A DNA stretch of 64,000 nt from contig JAQGBZ010000328.1 in NCBI GenBank assembly GCA_034687125.1, positions 1 through 64,000 of the forward strand, in the 5' to 3' direction. Positions 13,901 to 25,100 of this stretch are shown piece after piece. The notes under the pieces were generated by a model. That model ran no database searches and had not been told where the DNA came from. It worked only from the letters and a program-made list of their open reading frames with translations. Numbering within the stretch: the first letter of the stretch is position 1; each line of letters starts with the position of its first letter. The position numbers and the translations under genes were made by a program. Origin of the DNA: Neelides folsomi (Eukaryota; Arthropoda; Collembola; Neelipleona; Neelidae).

Positions 13901-16900
13901 AATGTCGGCCGAAAGCACTCCACTTGAGGTACAAATCTCATACATTTCCAAATTCCACCCATTTCCTAACTCAGCCCAGAAAACACCCTTGAAACGTCTA
14001 CCGGAGAGACTTTGGAAAGTCTGAAGTAAGGTGGATTAATAAGATAATAGAATCCATTTGCAACGTAATTTGAGATTCTTGGAAAGCCCTTCTCCATTAA
14101 ATAGGAATTTTGAAGAAGTTTCAGCTCTCTTACAATGATCAAATAATATAAATTCAAATTCAATCTCCTCTCATTTCAAATCTCGAATTATAAGTTGAAC
14201 AATGGAACTTTCTCTCTGGCATTCCTTCACTAGAGACCCAGAAATTAGAAGTTTAGAAGGGGAATTTAGTTAGGGATCGAGATATAGCCATTACCTGATT
14301 AAAACTCGATTTAATCGAGTTATCACGAGAAATCTCATATATGTTATGTAATATGCTAACTAATGTATTTATGTTACCTTATGCAAGAACGTATTTAGTA
14401 ATGCTAAAATTGATATTTTATGCAAACAATATTTATGACACAATTGAATCATGAAGCTTCCATATTTTGCTATGTAATAATATACTAAATACAAATATAG
14501 TATTCACCAAGGTTGATTTTATTACAAAAACTGACAATGGAATTAACTTCGATAGGTTTAAATTATTTATTTGTTAAATTAAAGGATTAGTTATAAGGCA
14601 GATGAAAGCACACTTTCCTTTTATTTTCCTCTCGTCCCACCTTTATTTGAGAGGAAGAGTTGTAAGGTCAGTTTAATGAGTTTCCCTTTGCTCCAGGTTG
14701 TCAATTTCCTCAACGATCTCTACACGCTATTCGATTCAATCATCCAGGGCTACGACGTCTACAAAGTGGAAACGATCGGGGATGCCTACATGGTGGTGAG
14801 TAAACAACGTCTCTTCACCTCCACTATGGGAGATTTATTAATCGATCGGTGTGGAAATCAGGTTTCCGGACTTCCCATTCTCAACGGAGATAGACATGCC
14901 GGGGAAATCGCGTCTATGGCCCTCGACCTCCTCAAAGCAGTTCAGTCCTACAAGATCGCTCACCGCCCTAATGACATTCTCAAGCTCAGGATCGGAATAC
15001 ACACGGGAGCAGGTGAGTTTTGTATGTTGAAAGGGGGGCAGAAGTCAACCTCATTTTTTCAGCCGTTGCCGGAGTCGTTGGGTTAACGATGCCACGCTAT
15101 TGTCTTTTTGGGGACACCGTAAGTCTCTTTTCTTTTACACATCCATTATGTAGGGCAGTCGACATATCCAATAAAACCACATACGAAATTCGTATAGGAG
15201 ATATACCATACATGTATGAATACACATTCCGTATATTTATGCACATGTTCGTTCTAAATGTAGTATTAGAAGATTCAAAGGGAGAATATCTAGTGTAGTT
15301 CATTTTACATCATATGGATACATTTAGTCTCCGCAGAATCACATTAAAGTTTATGGTATTTAGTTTTATTTATAGTTAGTTCCTCCTAAGCCTCTTTTCC
15401 CTCTTTATGAGCCATGCACCCATATTTATTTGACACTCTTGAAGGGTTCTTTTCCTCTTCACCCACCATCGCCATCGCCACTATGGCTAGAAATACCCGA
15501 GTAGGGCATTAATAAGAGATAAGGTGATCTTACAACGCACGGCTGCTTCCTGATTCCCACTCCCCTCAAATTACTCCAATTTACCTTCCCTTATCGGATC
15601 TCTTAGACTACGCGGTCAAGCTCATTCATTTTTTACTTCTTCCTTTATACATAGCTTTAAGATTTCGCTATTTTGCTGAAAGAAATCCTTTCAACATTCA
15701 ATTCCTTCGTTAAGACGTAAAGTTGTTAAATGTACATTAGTTCTTTGGGTACATGAGATAAGATACATTAATAGATGTGTATGAACCAACATTAATGGTA
15801 TATGTATGTAGTCGTTGAGTCGTTAGATACTTTCGTGCTCTTAGGCTTAAACTTAAAATCTAATTAAAAAAGTAATCAAACGCTTTTTCCAATCAAATTA
15901 AGATGCCGTCTTATTTACAAAGCAAACTTGCCCTTAATTGGTTTCATGCATACTTATGTAATGAGTTTGTTGGATTTGTAAATCCAACTAAAATAAATTC
16001 ATAACCTCATGGCACCACTTTCTCCTTTCCAAAACTTTGTTTTAACTTGTTTTAGCCGAAAGTGAAAATGTTAACTGAATTAATTACACAGGTGAATACA
16101 GCTTCGCGAATGGAGTCCCACGGCGAAGCGCTAAAAATCCACATAAGCGATGAGTGCAAAATGTGCTTGGAGAAAATCGGCGGCTATGTCATTAAAGAAA
16201 GGTTCATTTTGACATGTGGAAATGGAAAGTTGGTCATATGGTCTGTTGTTTTATCCGCAGAGGCTACGTGCACATGAAAGGTAAAGGGAATGTTTTGACA
16301 CATTGGCTCGTGGGAGCGACGGAAGGAGCCATCAGCCCAAACAGACTCGGCCTTGACGATCTCAAACCTCTCTTCAGCCGTCCACAAGGTATACTTTTGT
16401 ACTATTTCAGAATTTATTTTAATTAGAACTTGAATGAAAATGCTATATGGTGTAATTCACAGGATTAGGGGGATTCAATGAGCAGTCGAGCTTCAGACGG
16501 CGGACGAGCCCTAAAATTGCCGGGAGCCTGAATGTCTCTCGCCAGGGTTCATTCTGTGCTGGGTCGAATGGGGGCAGCGGACCAGTGGCGAATATTGGAC
16601 TGGCTGCGAATCAGCTTTTGAACAATGCTGCTAAGACTCATTACCTCCGCCGTCCTTCTTTTGACCCGGCGCTGCTGATCGTATCCCTCAAAAATGCTCA
16701 GGGGATTCCGAGCTCCGTGAGCAATATTAACATTGGGTGTCGGGGAAGCAATCGGAACTCACCGCTCGGAAGCCCAAAGTTCCGACGAGAGTCCTTTGCT
16801 TCCCAGCAACGGGGCAGTGTGGGGTATGTTGGGCCGGAGTGTATCGTGTCTGTGGAACCTCCTTCGAACAACGAAAGCCCCGTGAGAACCCCAGGAAATT

Positions 16901-17625
16901 CCCCAGTCAAATACCTTGCCCGACTCAATAATGCGAATCGGAATTCGCTAACTCTTCAACAGGAAGCGGAGGAAGACGAGTGGGAAACTCGGAACCGCAC
17001 TCCAATCCACGTTGGGAGAGATAAAAAGACGCTCATTCGGGAGTCCAAATCCCTCGACCTCCTTCCACTTGAAATTCAAATGGGGACAAATCCAGTAATG
17101 AGTCCCGCTCTCAAAATCCGTCGCATGTCAAAGTCTCTCGATATTGGCGACAGCAGCCGCGAGGTAGTCCCGGCCGATTATGACAATTATATGAAGATTT
17201 ACTGCTACGGAAATCGTGTTCCGGAAGAGGGAGAAGGGACTGAAGGGAGCGAGGAACGAACAGACCATGGAGGTGAGTCCTCCTTCCTGCTCCAACAAAT
17301 CGAAGAGCGGGAGGGGCGGACGGCGGAAGGCATTCATTTCCTCGAGGATTACGAGGATGAGGAAGATGATGAGGCCGGGCTAACGAAGACACCGAGGGCA
17401 AGATGGAGAAAACTGTCAGATCAGATAGAAGCCGAGAAAAAGTCAAACTCACTCAAAAAGTGGTTTCAGAATATACTTAATGGGGGGAATGGAATTCATA
17501 GCAAGAGCACTAGCGTGGCCAGTGTGAATCCTTCTCAGGGCAGTCCAAAGGTCAAAGGGGAGACTTCAGAGAGAAAGCGGGCTTTCCAGCACAACCGGCC
17601 GGGGAACAACGAGAGCGCCGTGTAA
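1948..17625 (+). CDS. Gyc76C: Receptor guanylyl cyclase, Gyc76C-like, complete (21 exons, 1509 aa)
   Basis: Single-pass receptor that converts GTP to cGMP. Coding exons: 1948-2086, 2615-2790, 2904-2957, 3047-3127, 3884-4169, 4458-4604, 6326-6685, 8291-8475, 8809-9093, 9268-9513, 10564-10635, 10885-11212, 12638-12836, 13539-13679, 13805-13928, 14697-14795, 14862-15012, 15063-15118, 16092-16201, 16261-16388, 16463-17625. All phases join. The start at 1948 is the first Met after an in-frame stop at 1915 and gives a signal peptide with a long n-region (hydrophobic core about residues 28-46). Then come the ligand-binding ectodomain (for example [12 protein letters not shown]), a juxtamembrane CGFDGEKC motif, a membrane segment at about 516-537, a kinase-homology domain from about 572, and the cyclase domain at about 900-1122. 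The pseudokinase has HGNLKSSN (690-697), lacking the catalytic Asp, but keeps DFG (710-712). The cyclase keeps metal Asp926 and Asp970, guanine-selecting Glu966 and Cys1038, and Asn1045/Arg1049, so it should be active. The tail of about 387 residues ends ESAV, a class I PDZ ligand. Total length and the long tail match insect Gyc76C better than Gyc32E. Ortholog assignment is from memory of the family. Confidence 0.95.
2087..16091 (+). other. Long introns of the guanylyl cyclase gene
   Basis: Introns above 300 bases are 2087-2614, 3128-3883, 4605-6325, 6686-8290, 8476-8808, 9514-10563, 11213-12637, 12837-13538, 13929-14696 and 15119-16091. They are clearly more AT-rich than the exons they separate. 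I see no nested gene, RNA gene or structured repeat in them. The open frames they hold (such as 13152-13445 and 6891-7088) lack coding character and are not joined to exons by good splice sites. One short intron, 14796-14861, is stop-free and in frame (see findings). Confidence 0.7.
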
Positions 17626-17795
17626 TGTTTTATATATTATGAAAAATACATATATCCACTTCTACTGCATTAAAGCGCATTCATACATTCATACCTGGTA
17701 CAAACTGAATATTTTATTTTTTATTTTGCCATTTACAGTACTTACATAATACTTTTTTCACTATGAATATCATTAAATTTTTATTCTCATAATTA

Positions 17796-17801
17796 AATAA
17801 A
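17796..17801 (+). other. Candidate poly(A) signal of the cyclase gene
   Basis: A canonical AATAAA hexamer lies about 170 bases after the stop codon. A nearer ATTAAA variant occurs around 17669. The actual cleavage site cannot be told from sequence. Confidence 0.4.
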
Positions 17802-18329
17802 CTACTGTGTTAGGTGACGATGAGTGAGACCGATGAAAAAATGTATGCTACATATTATATAAATACCTGCTACTTATAATCGAGAATAAATTAAGCCATA
17901 TTGTTAAATATTAGAATATAAATTAAGTTAATATAATATGTGTGGTATGAATGTATTTAAATCCAAAATGAATTTATGGATGACCTATAAAATATAATTA
18001 ATAGACATTTAATGTATATTAAATAGTGGTAATTGCTTGTTTCTAAACTGTAGTTTGAAAGAATTTTAATAGGTACAAGTAAAATATATTTAATTGTTGT
18101 ATATTTAAGGATAAATATTAATTAATAAGTAAAGAGATATATTATCTACTTTCAAAAATTTTAAAATCGTGAATAAATGTTTCAAGAAGCTATATTTAAG
18201 ATTTCTAAAAATGCTTTCTTCCATGCTTTACCAATCAAAGATTTAAAATATATCAACAAACATTTCAAGGCTGAAGAAGTGTTCCCTTATTTAATAGTAT
18301 GACAATATATGGTAATATTGGCGATAAAT

Positions 18330-18335
18330 TTTATT
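18330..18335 (-). other. Candidate poly(A) signal of CSN1
   Basis: TTTATT on the plus strand reads AATAAA on the minus strand, about 170 bases beyond the CSN1 stop. In such AT-rich DNA other hexamers could serve equally well. Confidence 0.35.
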
Positions 18336-18504
18336 TACCCTTTACAATTAAATATGCCTCTTTCTCTAACTTTCAATTTTGTAATCAAGATTTTGATAAA
18401 TACATTCATAAAACTTGTAAACTTATAATCATATTGAAAAAATGTATTAGTAAATAAAATATCAAATAATTCAATGATTAAGGATTAAGTAAACTTGCGA
18501 GATG

Positions 18505-20673
18505 TCAGTCACGATGGGATCTTGAATTACTATTTCCAGGCGTTTCATTCTGGTGTTCTTTTGAAGGATTCTAGGAAAGGAAACGAAAAGTGAGGATTAC
18601 AAAATTCATGTATGAGAAAAGGATTACCTTGACTTGGATTTGAGCTCTCACAATGGCAGAGCGAAGGATCATTAATTTTGATCTTCTTTCATATTCGATT
18701 CCCATAGTTAGGGACTTTTCGAATGTGACGCTCCGCTGGTCGATTTTCTTCGCATAAAGGATCTTATTATGAGAATCAATTCTAGCTTGAATCTGACCAT
18801 CAAGAATCAATGTCATGAGTTCGTTCTCCAAAGCAGGAACCGTCGTATTGAAGTTTTGTGCCATTTTATTCAGATCGGCTGATGCGTATGGGCTAAAGTA
18901 TTGTATAAGCCCCCTGTTCCGAATTTGAGCGTATAAAGTCCTCACATGTGGAGCCAAATAGATATCAAGGAGCAAATTGTCCTAATAAAAGTGATTTTAT
19001 TTTTAAATTATTTAACATTTAAAGAGATTACAATGGAATATTATTCATTTGAGTCAAATTTTATTATGTTGTAATAATAAAATAGTTTACCTTCATATCT
19101 TCAAGAAGTCTGAGACAAGTCGCGTATTTTGATTCATAAAATTTAAATATGACGTCACGAACCATTACATCAAGCTCAAGGAAAAGTTTAAATGAACTAT
19201 AAAAATTGTTTATAAAATTAATTAAATTTCATTTAAGAATTTATAGTCAAGTGTAAAGTTTAATATTAAGTATGAAATAGTGACCTGCTTGAAATGACAT
19301 TCTTTTGTAATTCACTCCTGTCGAAAGTTGCCAGAGCACAAAGACCCCCATAAACAGCCACGTTGTTTGCCGATATCATGTCAGTGAAATCACAATGATC
19401 AAAATTCGCTTGAAGAAAGAACTTTGCAGCTGTTTTGTATTTCTTTCCAGCTAAATCCGCCAAACCTGCTGCACACCGAAGCTTTGTTACGATCGCCGCA
19501 TTGTTGTCCTTGCCGGCGGTTGTACTCTTTTTAATCAATTTCAATTGTTCACAAATAAATCAAAGTATAATACATGTATTTACGTTTAATGTCACTTGAA
19601 TTACTAAAACATTCTTTACCTTTCCATTTTCCATTACATCAGGAGTATTTTCAGCCTTCGACACAAAATTGAGTACATGAGTCCAATTTTGAAGATAAAC
19701 CGAGACCTAAACTAATTGAATTTAATGTTAGCTTTAATTCACAAATATTATGCAATTAGTAAATGTGATAAAATAACTTGCCTTGATGACGTTAAGACAC
19801 ATATTTACAACATGTTTTGCTGAAGTGCAGTAGTCTCTGGCTCTGGAATAACATTTGAGGGCATTGGTCAAATCACCAGTTTCAAGATAATGATCAGCTA
19901 AATCGTCGTGTCCACGTCTGATGCTTTCTTTGATGGAGTTGGATTTATAATTTTTTAAATCCGCATCAAGCTTCTCTAATTTGCTAGCTGATTTTTTAGA
20001 TTTTTGTTCAATCCATTGAAGATCCATTTGAGGCATTTCAGATGTACCAGGACCTAATTACATTTACAAATAATGAAGTTTTTGAATTTAAATTCGCTTT
20101 AACATTAAGTTTTACTTTCATTTTGTTATTTATAAACAATAAACTAATAATTTACCACTTCCTCCTGTAACGTCTGGTAAAGGGAAATTCCTGTATAATA
20201 AAAAAGATTAATTAATATAATTTTCATTATTCATTTTCACTATTTCAATTCACAAAGAGTAGCATAATTTTATTTAAAATGCAAAAACTCACGAAATCGC
20301 CTCTCGAAGCTTCTTATGAAGCTGTTGATACATTGGAACATTGTATGTATTTTGAATGTGATTAATTGCCATTTTCAATGCTTCAATCCTAAGAGGTGGG
20401 CAATGATCGGCAATATGAACCAGCCGAAGAAGCTTTGCCATCCCGGTGTAATTATTTATGTAAGATTCCAAATCCTGCAAAATTATTCAAATTACAACTT
20501 CCGGTATTGTAAATTAACACAAACATTAAGTTTTAAATCGTCAGTAAAAACCATCAATTACATACCATTGTAGGGTTTTCAACATTGAAGGCTTCCTCTT
20601 CAATATTGTCATTTTCTTCAGGTGGCAAGTCAACTTGCATCGGCTCAACCGAGTTATAATCCGAGCCTGGCAT
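18505..20673 (-). CDS. CSN1: COP9 signalosome complex subunit 1, complete (9 exons, 483 aa)
   Basis: PCI-domain scaffold subunit of the COP9 signalosome, the complex that removes NEDD8 from cullin-RING ubiquitin ligases in nucleus and cytoplasm. Minus-strand exons in coding order: 20566-20673, 20293-20474, 20156-20190, 19782-20053, 19620-19706, 19285-19526, 19091-19196, 18628-18981, 18505-18570. Phases agree throughout. Family hallmarks include the N-terminal EPMQVD stretch, [62 protein letters not shown], and in the PCI/winged-helix part [33 protein letters not shown] and RSVTFEKSL. The length is close to the human protein (about 490). The C-terminal tail of about 22 residues is short and polar, as in relatives. 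The intron after exon 4 uses a GC donor. The gene is tail-to-tail with the cyclase and head-to-head with USP36. Identification is secure. Confidence 0.97.
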
Positions 20674-22074
20674 CTTGTCCTTTGGGTCAATGGATCAACT
20701 AACTTTAGAGATATTTAGTAAACCGCTCTCCTTCTTTCTAATTTTTAAAAGCTATTTCTTCTAAATAATCGGAATAACTCTTTCAATCTCGAACCTTATG
20801 ATTATCCCAAATCCAAATTAAACAATCACTCAATACTCAAAATTCACCAATTCAGAATCCAGTGAATCCTGAAAGAATCCTTCAATTCCGAATTGCCGAA
20901 TTACAATAATTACAAGACAAGAAAATCAACAAATCAAGAAATCATATATACAGATTTGAAACCTCCGGTTTTATAATTTCGCGAGCTATAAATTCTTGCA
21001 AGTTATAGTTGAACTTGGGGTGATTAAAACTTTGTCGTTCATGCTATGCTTTTGTAAATGCTTTAATGCATTGCATTGACTATGTATTCGGAAGCTTCAT
21101 TGTATTGCATTGGCTATGTATTCGTATACGAACATTATAAATATGGTGAATTCACATACGAGCATTATAAACATGGTAAATTCACGTTCCCATTCAATAG
21201 CAAAAGAAAAAAAGGAAAGAATGAATGGAAGCAAGGTAGTATACTACGTTTATTGGTACAAGTGGAGATCTCTGGCGGTGAGTGTAAGCTCTAAGGCCGC
21301 TCATGAACATGAATCCAAGCAAGCCCTTGTGACCATCATCATCCTGTTCCCATTTCCATTCTTTCTCCTTCGACGTGCAAGACCTTCCTCTGATTAACTA
21401 TGAATTAGTGAGACAAAATAAAGGAACCAGAGTGAACGTGGTTCTTGTACCCAACCAATCCCTTCAAACTCACCCTTGACCTAACGGACAAGACCAATTG
21501 TCTTGTCACCCTCCAGGACAAATTTTAATTCCGGTGAAATTAATATCAAATCCCGGCTCAGGAATTGTCCGAGTGATCCCGGCGGCTTGGCCGCGCGTTC
21601 CAACATGTTCTAATTTCTAAAGGTAATTTTGAACTTCAATATTTATAAGAAATAAATTACAGTTTGGCTCATGACTCATGGGCAAAATATATTTTTAAGT
21701 TAATGGGCAGGAGTGGTGAGTTAAATTTCCTAATTAGGTTTGTAATAATTACGTTGGCCTTTTTTAATTTTAAGATTTAACGAGGTTCGACAACATTGCT
21801 GCTGCATTGAGGGAATTGGAAGAAAACGCGCCTATTAGTAGACTTTTATACCAATTATAAATTATTGCCAGTTTGAGTTACAACTTTAATAATTTAAATT
21901 ACGAGTTCTATTAGTTTACGAGTGCCAGTTCGTGTTCATTGCTCAAGTGTTGAAACAAAGGTCTCAAAAATAAACCCATTATAAAATTAGCAGAAGGCGT
22001 ATTGGAGGATTTAACTGGACAGACGAGTTTCTTAAATAAAGTTTTAGTTAACAAGACACGATGAATTGTGTGAG
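20674..22074. promoter_or_regulatory. Divergent intergenic region between CSN1 and USP36
   Basis: This stretch of 1401 bases separates the two start codons and should hold both promoters and 5' untranslated regions. Most is AT-rich. A GC-richer patch at about 21560-21615, with CCGGCGG and GGCCGCGCG, is the most promoter-like part. A small tandem duplication lies at 21070-21186. The open frames here (21076-21294 and 21110-21397) read through that duplication and show no family resemblance. No TATA box can be assigned with confidence. Confidence 0.5.
21070..21186 (+). repeat. Two adjacent imperfect tandem duplications
   Basis: A unit of about 21 bases (ending CTATGTATTCG) occurs at 21070-21090 and 21104-21124. 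It is followed directly by a 30-base unit (TACGARCATTATAAAYATGG and onward) at 21127-21156 and 21157-21186. The copies differ by only a few transitions, which suggests recent local duplication between CSN1 and USP36. Confidence 0.75.
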
Positions 22075-22102
22075 ATGCAATCTGTTGCTGGAGTGGATTT
22101 AG
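22061..22102 (+). promoter_or_regulatory. Upstream ORF overlapping the USP36 start codon
   Basis: An ATG with A at -3 lies 14 bases before the USP36 ATG in another frame. It runs 13 codons and stops at 22100-22102, inside the USP36 coding sequence. If included in the mRNA, scanning ribosomes meet it first, which would lower USP36 output. The transcription start is unknown, so its presence in the transcript is inferred. Confidence 0.5.
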
Positions 22103-25100
22103 TCAGCGGAGCCCTTCAGTCTTCGTTGGCTCGGGCACAAAAAAATTTCTCTAATTTAAATCCCAATAAAAAACGGCTAAAACAATTGAGACATAAGCAG
22201 AAAAAACTTAATAGACAATTTGGAAATAAGAAGCTTTTGAAATTTAATCTTCCAGTGGAAGAAGCAAGAGGCTCTCAGCAATCCAGCAGTGGTTCATGGG
22301 ATTTCTCCAACAATTTTCAAACGGATGAAATTGAATTCGTATCGAAGGGAAACGAGATCGCTGGATTCAATCAAGAACTCCGAAATAAATATTATTGTTT
22401 GAAAAGTAATTCAGAATTCAGTTCAGTTGATCGCCAAACAATATTTAATTATTACAAAACCAACGCTTCTAATTTGAAGGGGAAGATAAAGAAAAATTCA
22501 CCAGTGAGTCCAAGGGTCCCTAAGGTGAAATCGCCATGCAAGGTGGTCGGAGATAATACGAAATTCAGCCCACAGGTCGTCGTCCTCCCCTTTAATGACA
22601 ATTTGGATGAGGGCGAACGACCGCTGTCAAAACAACAACGCAGGAAGAGAAGAAAGGCCGAGAAAGCGCGACTCGCTCAACTCGCTCTCCTTCAGCTTCA
22701 ACCAAAGGAATTGAAACCTGAGCCAAACACTCCGCTCAAGAAAAAGAACAAAAGAATTATGAAAGAAATTTTGGAGAATAATTCAAGTCCGACGAAATCA
22801 GGTCAACCTTCACTTCCGACTCCGAAGATCGTCCTCTACGCGAAAGAGAAGATCGTTCCGGGATGGAAGCAAAAGGGACCTGTGGGATGCGGGCTGTTCA
22901 ATATGGGCAATACTTGCTACCTCAATGCCACACTTCAAGCCTTGTTTCATACCCCCTCATTTGTCAATTGGCTTGTATCTGACGAGGAACATCGACAAAA
23001 ATGCCACGGCAGTAAGTTTATATATTTATTTTTAAATATTAATAATGCATTTAACTATTAACTGTGAATTTAATTTAATTATAAAATGAATTTAAATTAT
23101 TTATTTGACAATTTTCAGATTTTAACAGTTTCGACACGTGCACAATTTGTGCAATGTACGCGATATTAAAAGAGACGCACAAAACTCAGGGAATGGCATT
23201 GAGACCTCATCAGATATTTTCAAAGCTTAAATGTAAATTTTTATTTGTTGAACAAGTATTAACAATACTTATCATTTATCTAAATAATGTTGCCAATTGA
23301 TATCAATATCATTTGTAGGGTAAAGATAAATAATGGAGGGTAATTTTGTTTTTATTTACAGACATTTGTAAACATTTTAATCACGGACGACAAGAAGATG
23401 CTCACGAATTTTTGCGATATTTATTAGAATCAATGGAAAGATCATATCTAAATGCAATAAATGCTAATAGACTCGATAATCGATCTAAAGAAACAACACC
23501 TCTTGGGCAAATCTTTGGCGGATACATGAGAACTGAAGGTATGGCTAAATTGTTTTTAATGCAAAATGAAGGTAAACTAACATGCTTAAAATCATTTAAT
23601 GCATTAATTAAAATTTTATTTTGATCTTTTAGTTACATGTTTGAACTGTTCTTTCGTTTCAACAACCTTTCAACCTCTAGCTGAACTTCAATTGGAAATC
23701 AAGGCTTTTTATACTGTTGATGAATGTATTCAACATCATTTCAGAAAAGAAAGGTGATATAAGCTTTAATCAGCTTTATAATTTAAAGATTAAAACTTAA
23801 TGTTAGTTTAAAACTTTAAACATGCATTTTATTTATTATATGAATTAAAAATTGAAATGACCATTCATTCATTCCAGACTTGAAAATAATGATTACAAGT
23901 GTGAAAAATGTTTGCGTACCGGCGAAGCGACGAAGCAATTTTCTCTCGAAAGTCCACCCGTTGTTCTTTGCCTTCAGCTCAAACGGTTTACATTACATGG
24001 GACCAAATTAGGAAGATCAATTCAATGCAACAAGACACTTAATTTGACCCGCTTTCTTCACAAGACCCAACTTCAAAAAGCTCATTCAGTAAATCAAATC
24101 TCAGTTTATCAAAAAATCCATAAATTATTGTTATCAAAAATTCTAAACTCTTAACATAAGATTTTTTTTAAATTGTAAGAAACTAAACTTTTATTTTAAT
24201 TAAAATTTTTGCCTCGTTTTAAAGTCTAAAAATTATAAATGTTTATGAAATGAAAATTTGTTTTTTTCAGGATGCTACTTACCATTTGGTTGCGCTTATA
24301 AATCACATCGGTTCTTCTCCAAATTGCGGTCATTATACAGCAACCGCAGAAGCTTCCAATGGGATATTTTACCATTACGATGACTCATTTGTGCGGAACA
24401 TTTCTTCTCACCAGGCTTTATCCAGCGACGCTTACGTGATAATTTACGAGATGGATAAAGAAAAGAAGGGGATGAATGGGAATGGAACAACCAGTAATTA
24501 TCTGAATACTCAGAATCAAAATAATCGTCTTGTGTTCCCTCCCCAGAAGTTGGGAAATTCAATCTTATCACCCAAATCCGCCTTTGCAAAGTCTAACAAT
24601 GAGAATGAATATAACTCGTTCAAGTCAAATAATATGGATAAGAAATTCACCCCACCTCTATTTAAGAGTTCTAATTCAGCGCTTAAAAATGGATTTAGTC
24701 GGCCACCTTCAACAATTACATCCAATTCCACATCTCCTTCAAACAGCAAAATCTCGAATGGACATTCACTATTCGGTTCTACTGAAAAGTAAAATTTTCT
24801 GTTTTATAATTTTAATAATTTAGAAATAATTATATTATTTCATTGAATGATAAATCGTATTATTGATATATCTATTTCGTTCATAAACTATTTTATAATT
24901 AGATTTTTTATTTCAGAATATTTCCTCGCACTTCCCTCCAAAATAACTCGAGCTTAATATCTCCGAATTCAAAATTGAAGTCAGATGAAGGATCTCCCAT
25001 CGTTCGAAAGAGTCCTTTCCATCAAACCTATTCAAATAGGAATTTGGTTATTACAAAGAGCCAAATTGATTGTCGTTCCAAAAGCCCAAGTCTCCTCTCC

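Larger units (their letters stand above)
17626..18504. other. Convergent 3' intergenic region between cyclase and CSN1
   Basis: This stretch of 879 bases is strongly AT-rich and holds the two facing 3' ends. Candidate poly(A) signals are listed separately. No ORF, hairpin or repeat array stands out. Confidence 0.7.

Noticed and set aside
16202..16277. Reading through from cyclase exon 19 into the following bases
   Set aside because: The protein motif continues only after the 59-base intron 16202-16260 ([13 protein letters not shown]). Direct read-through loses the cyclase alignment.
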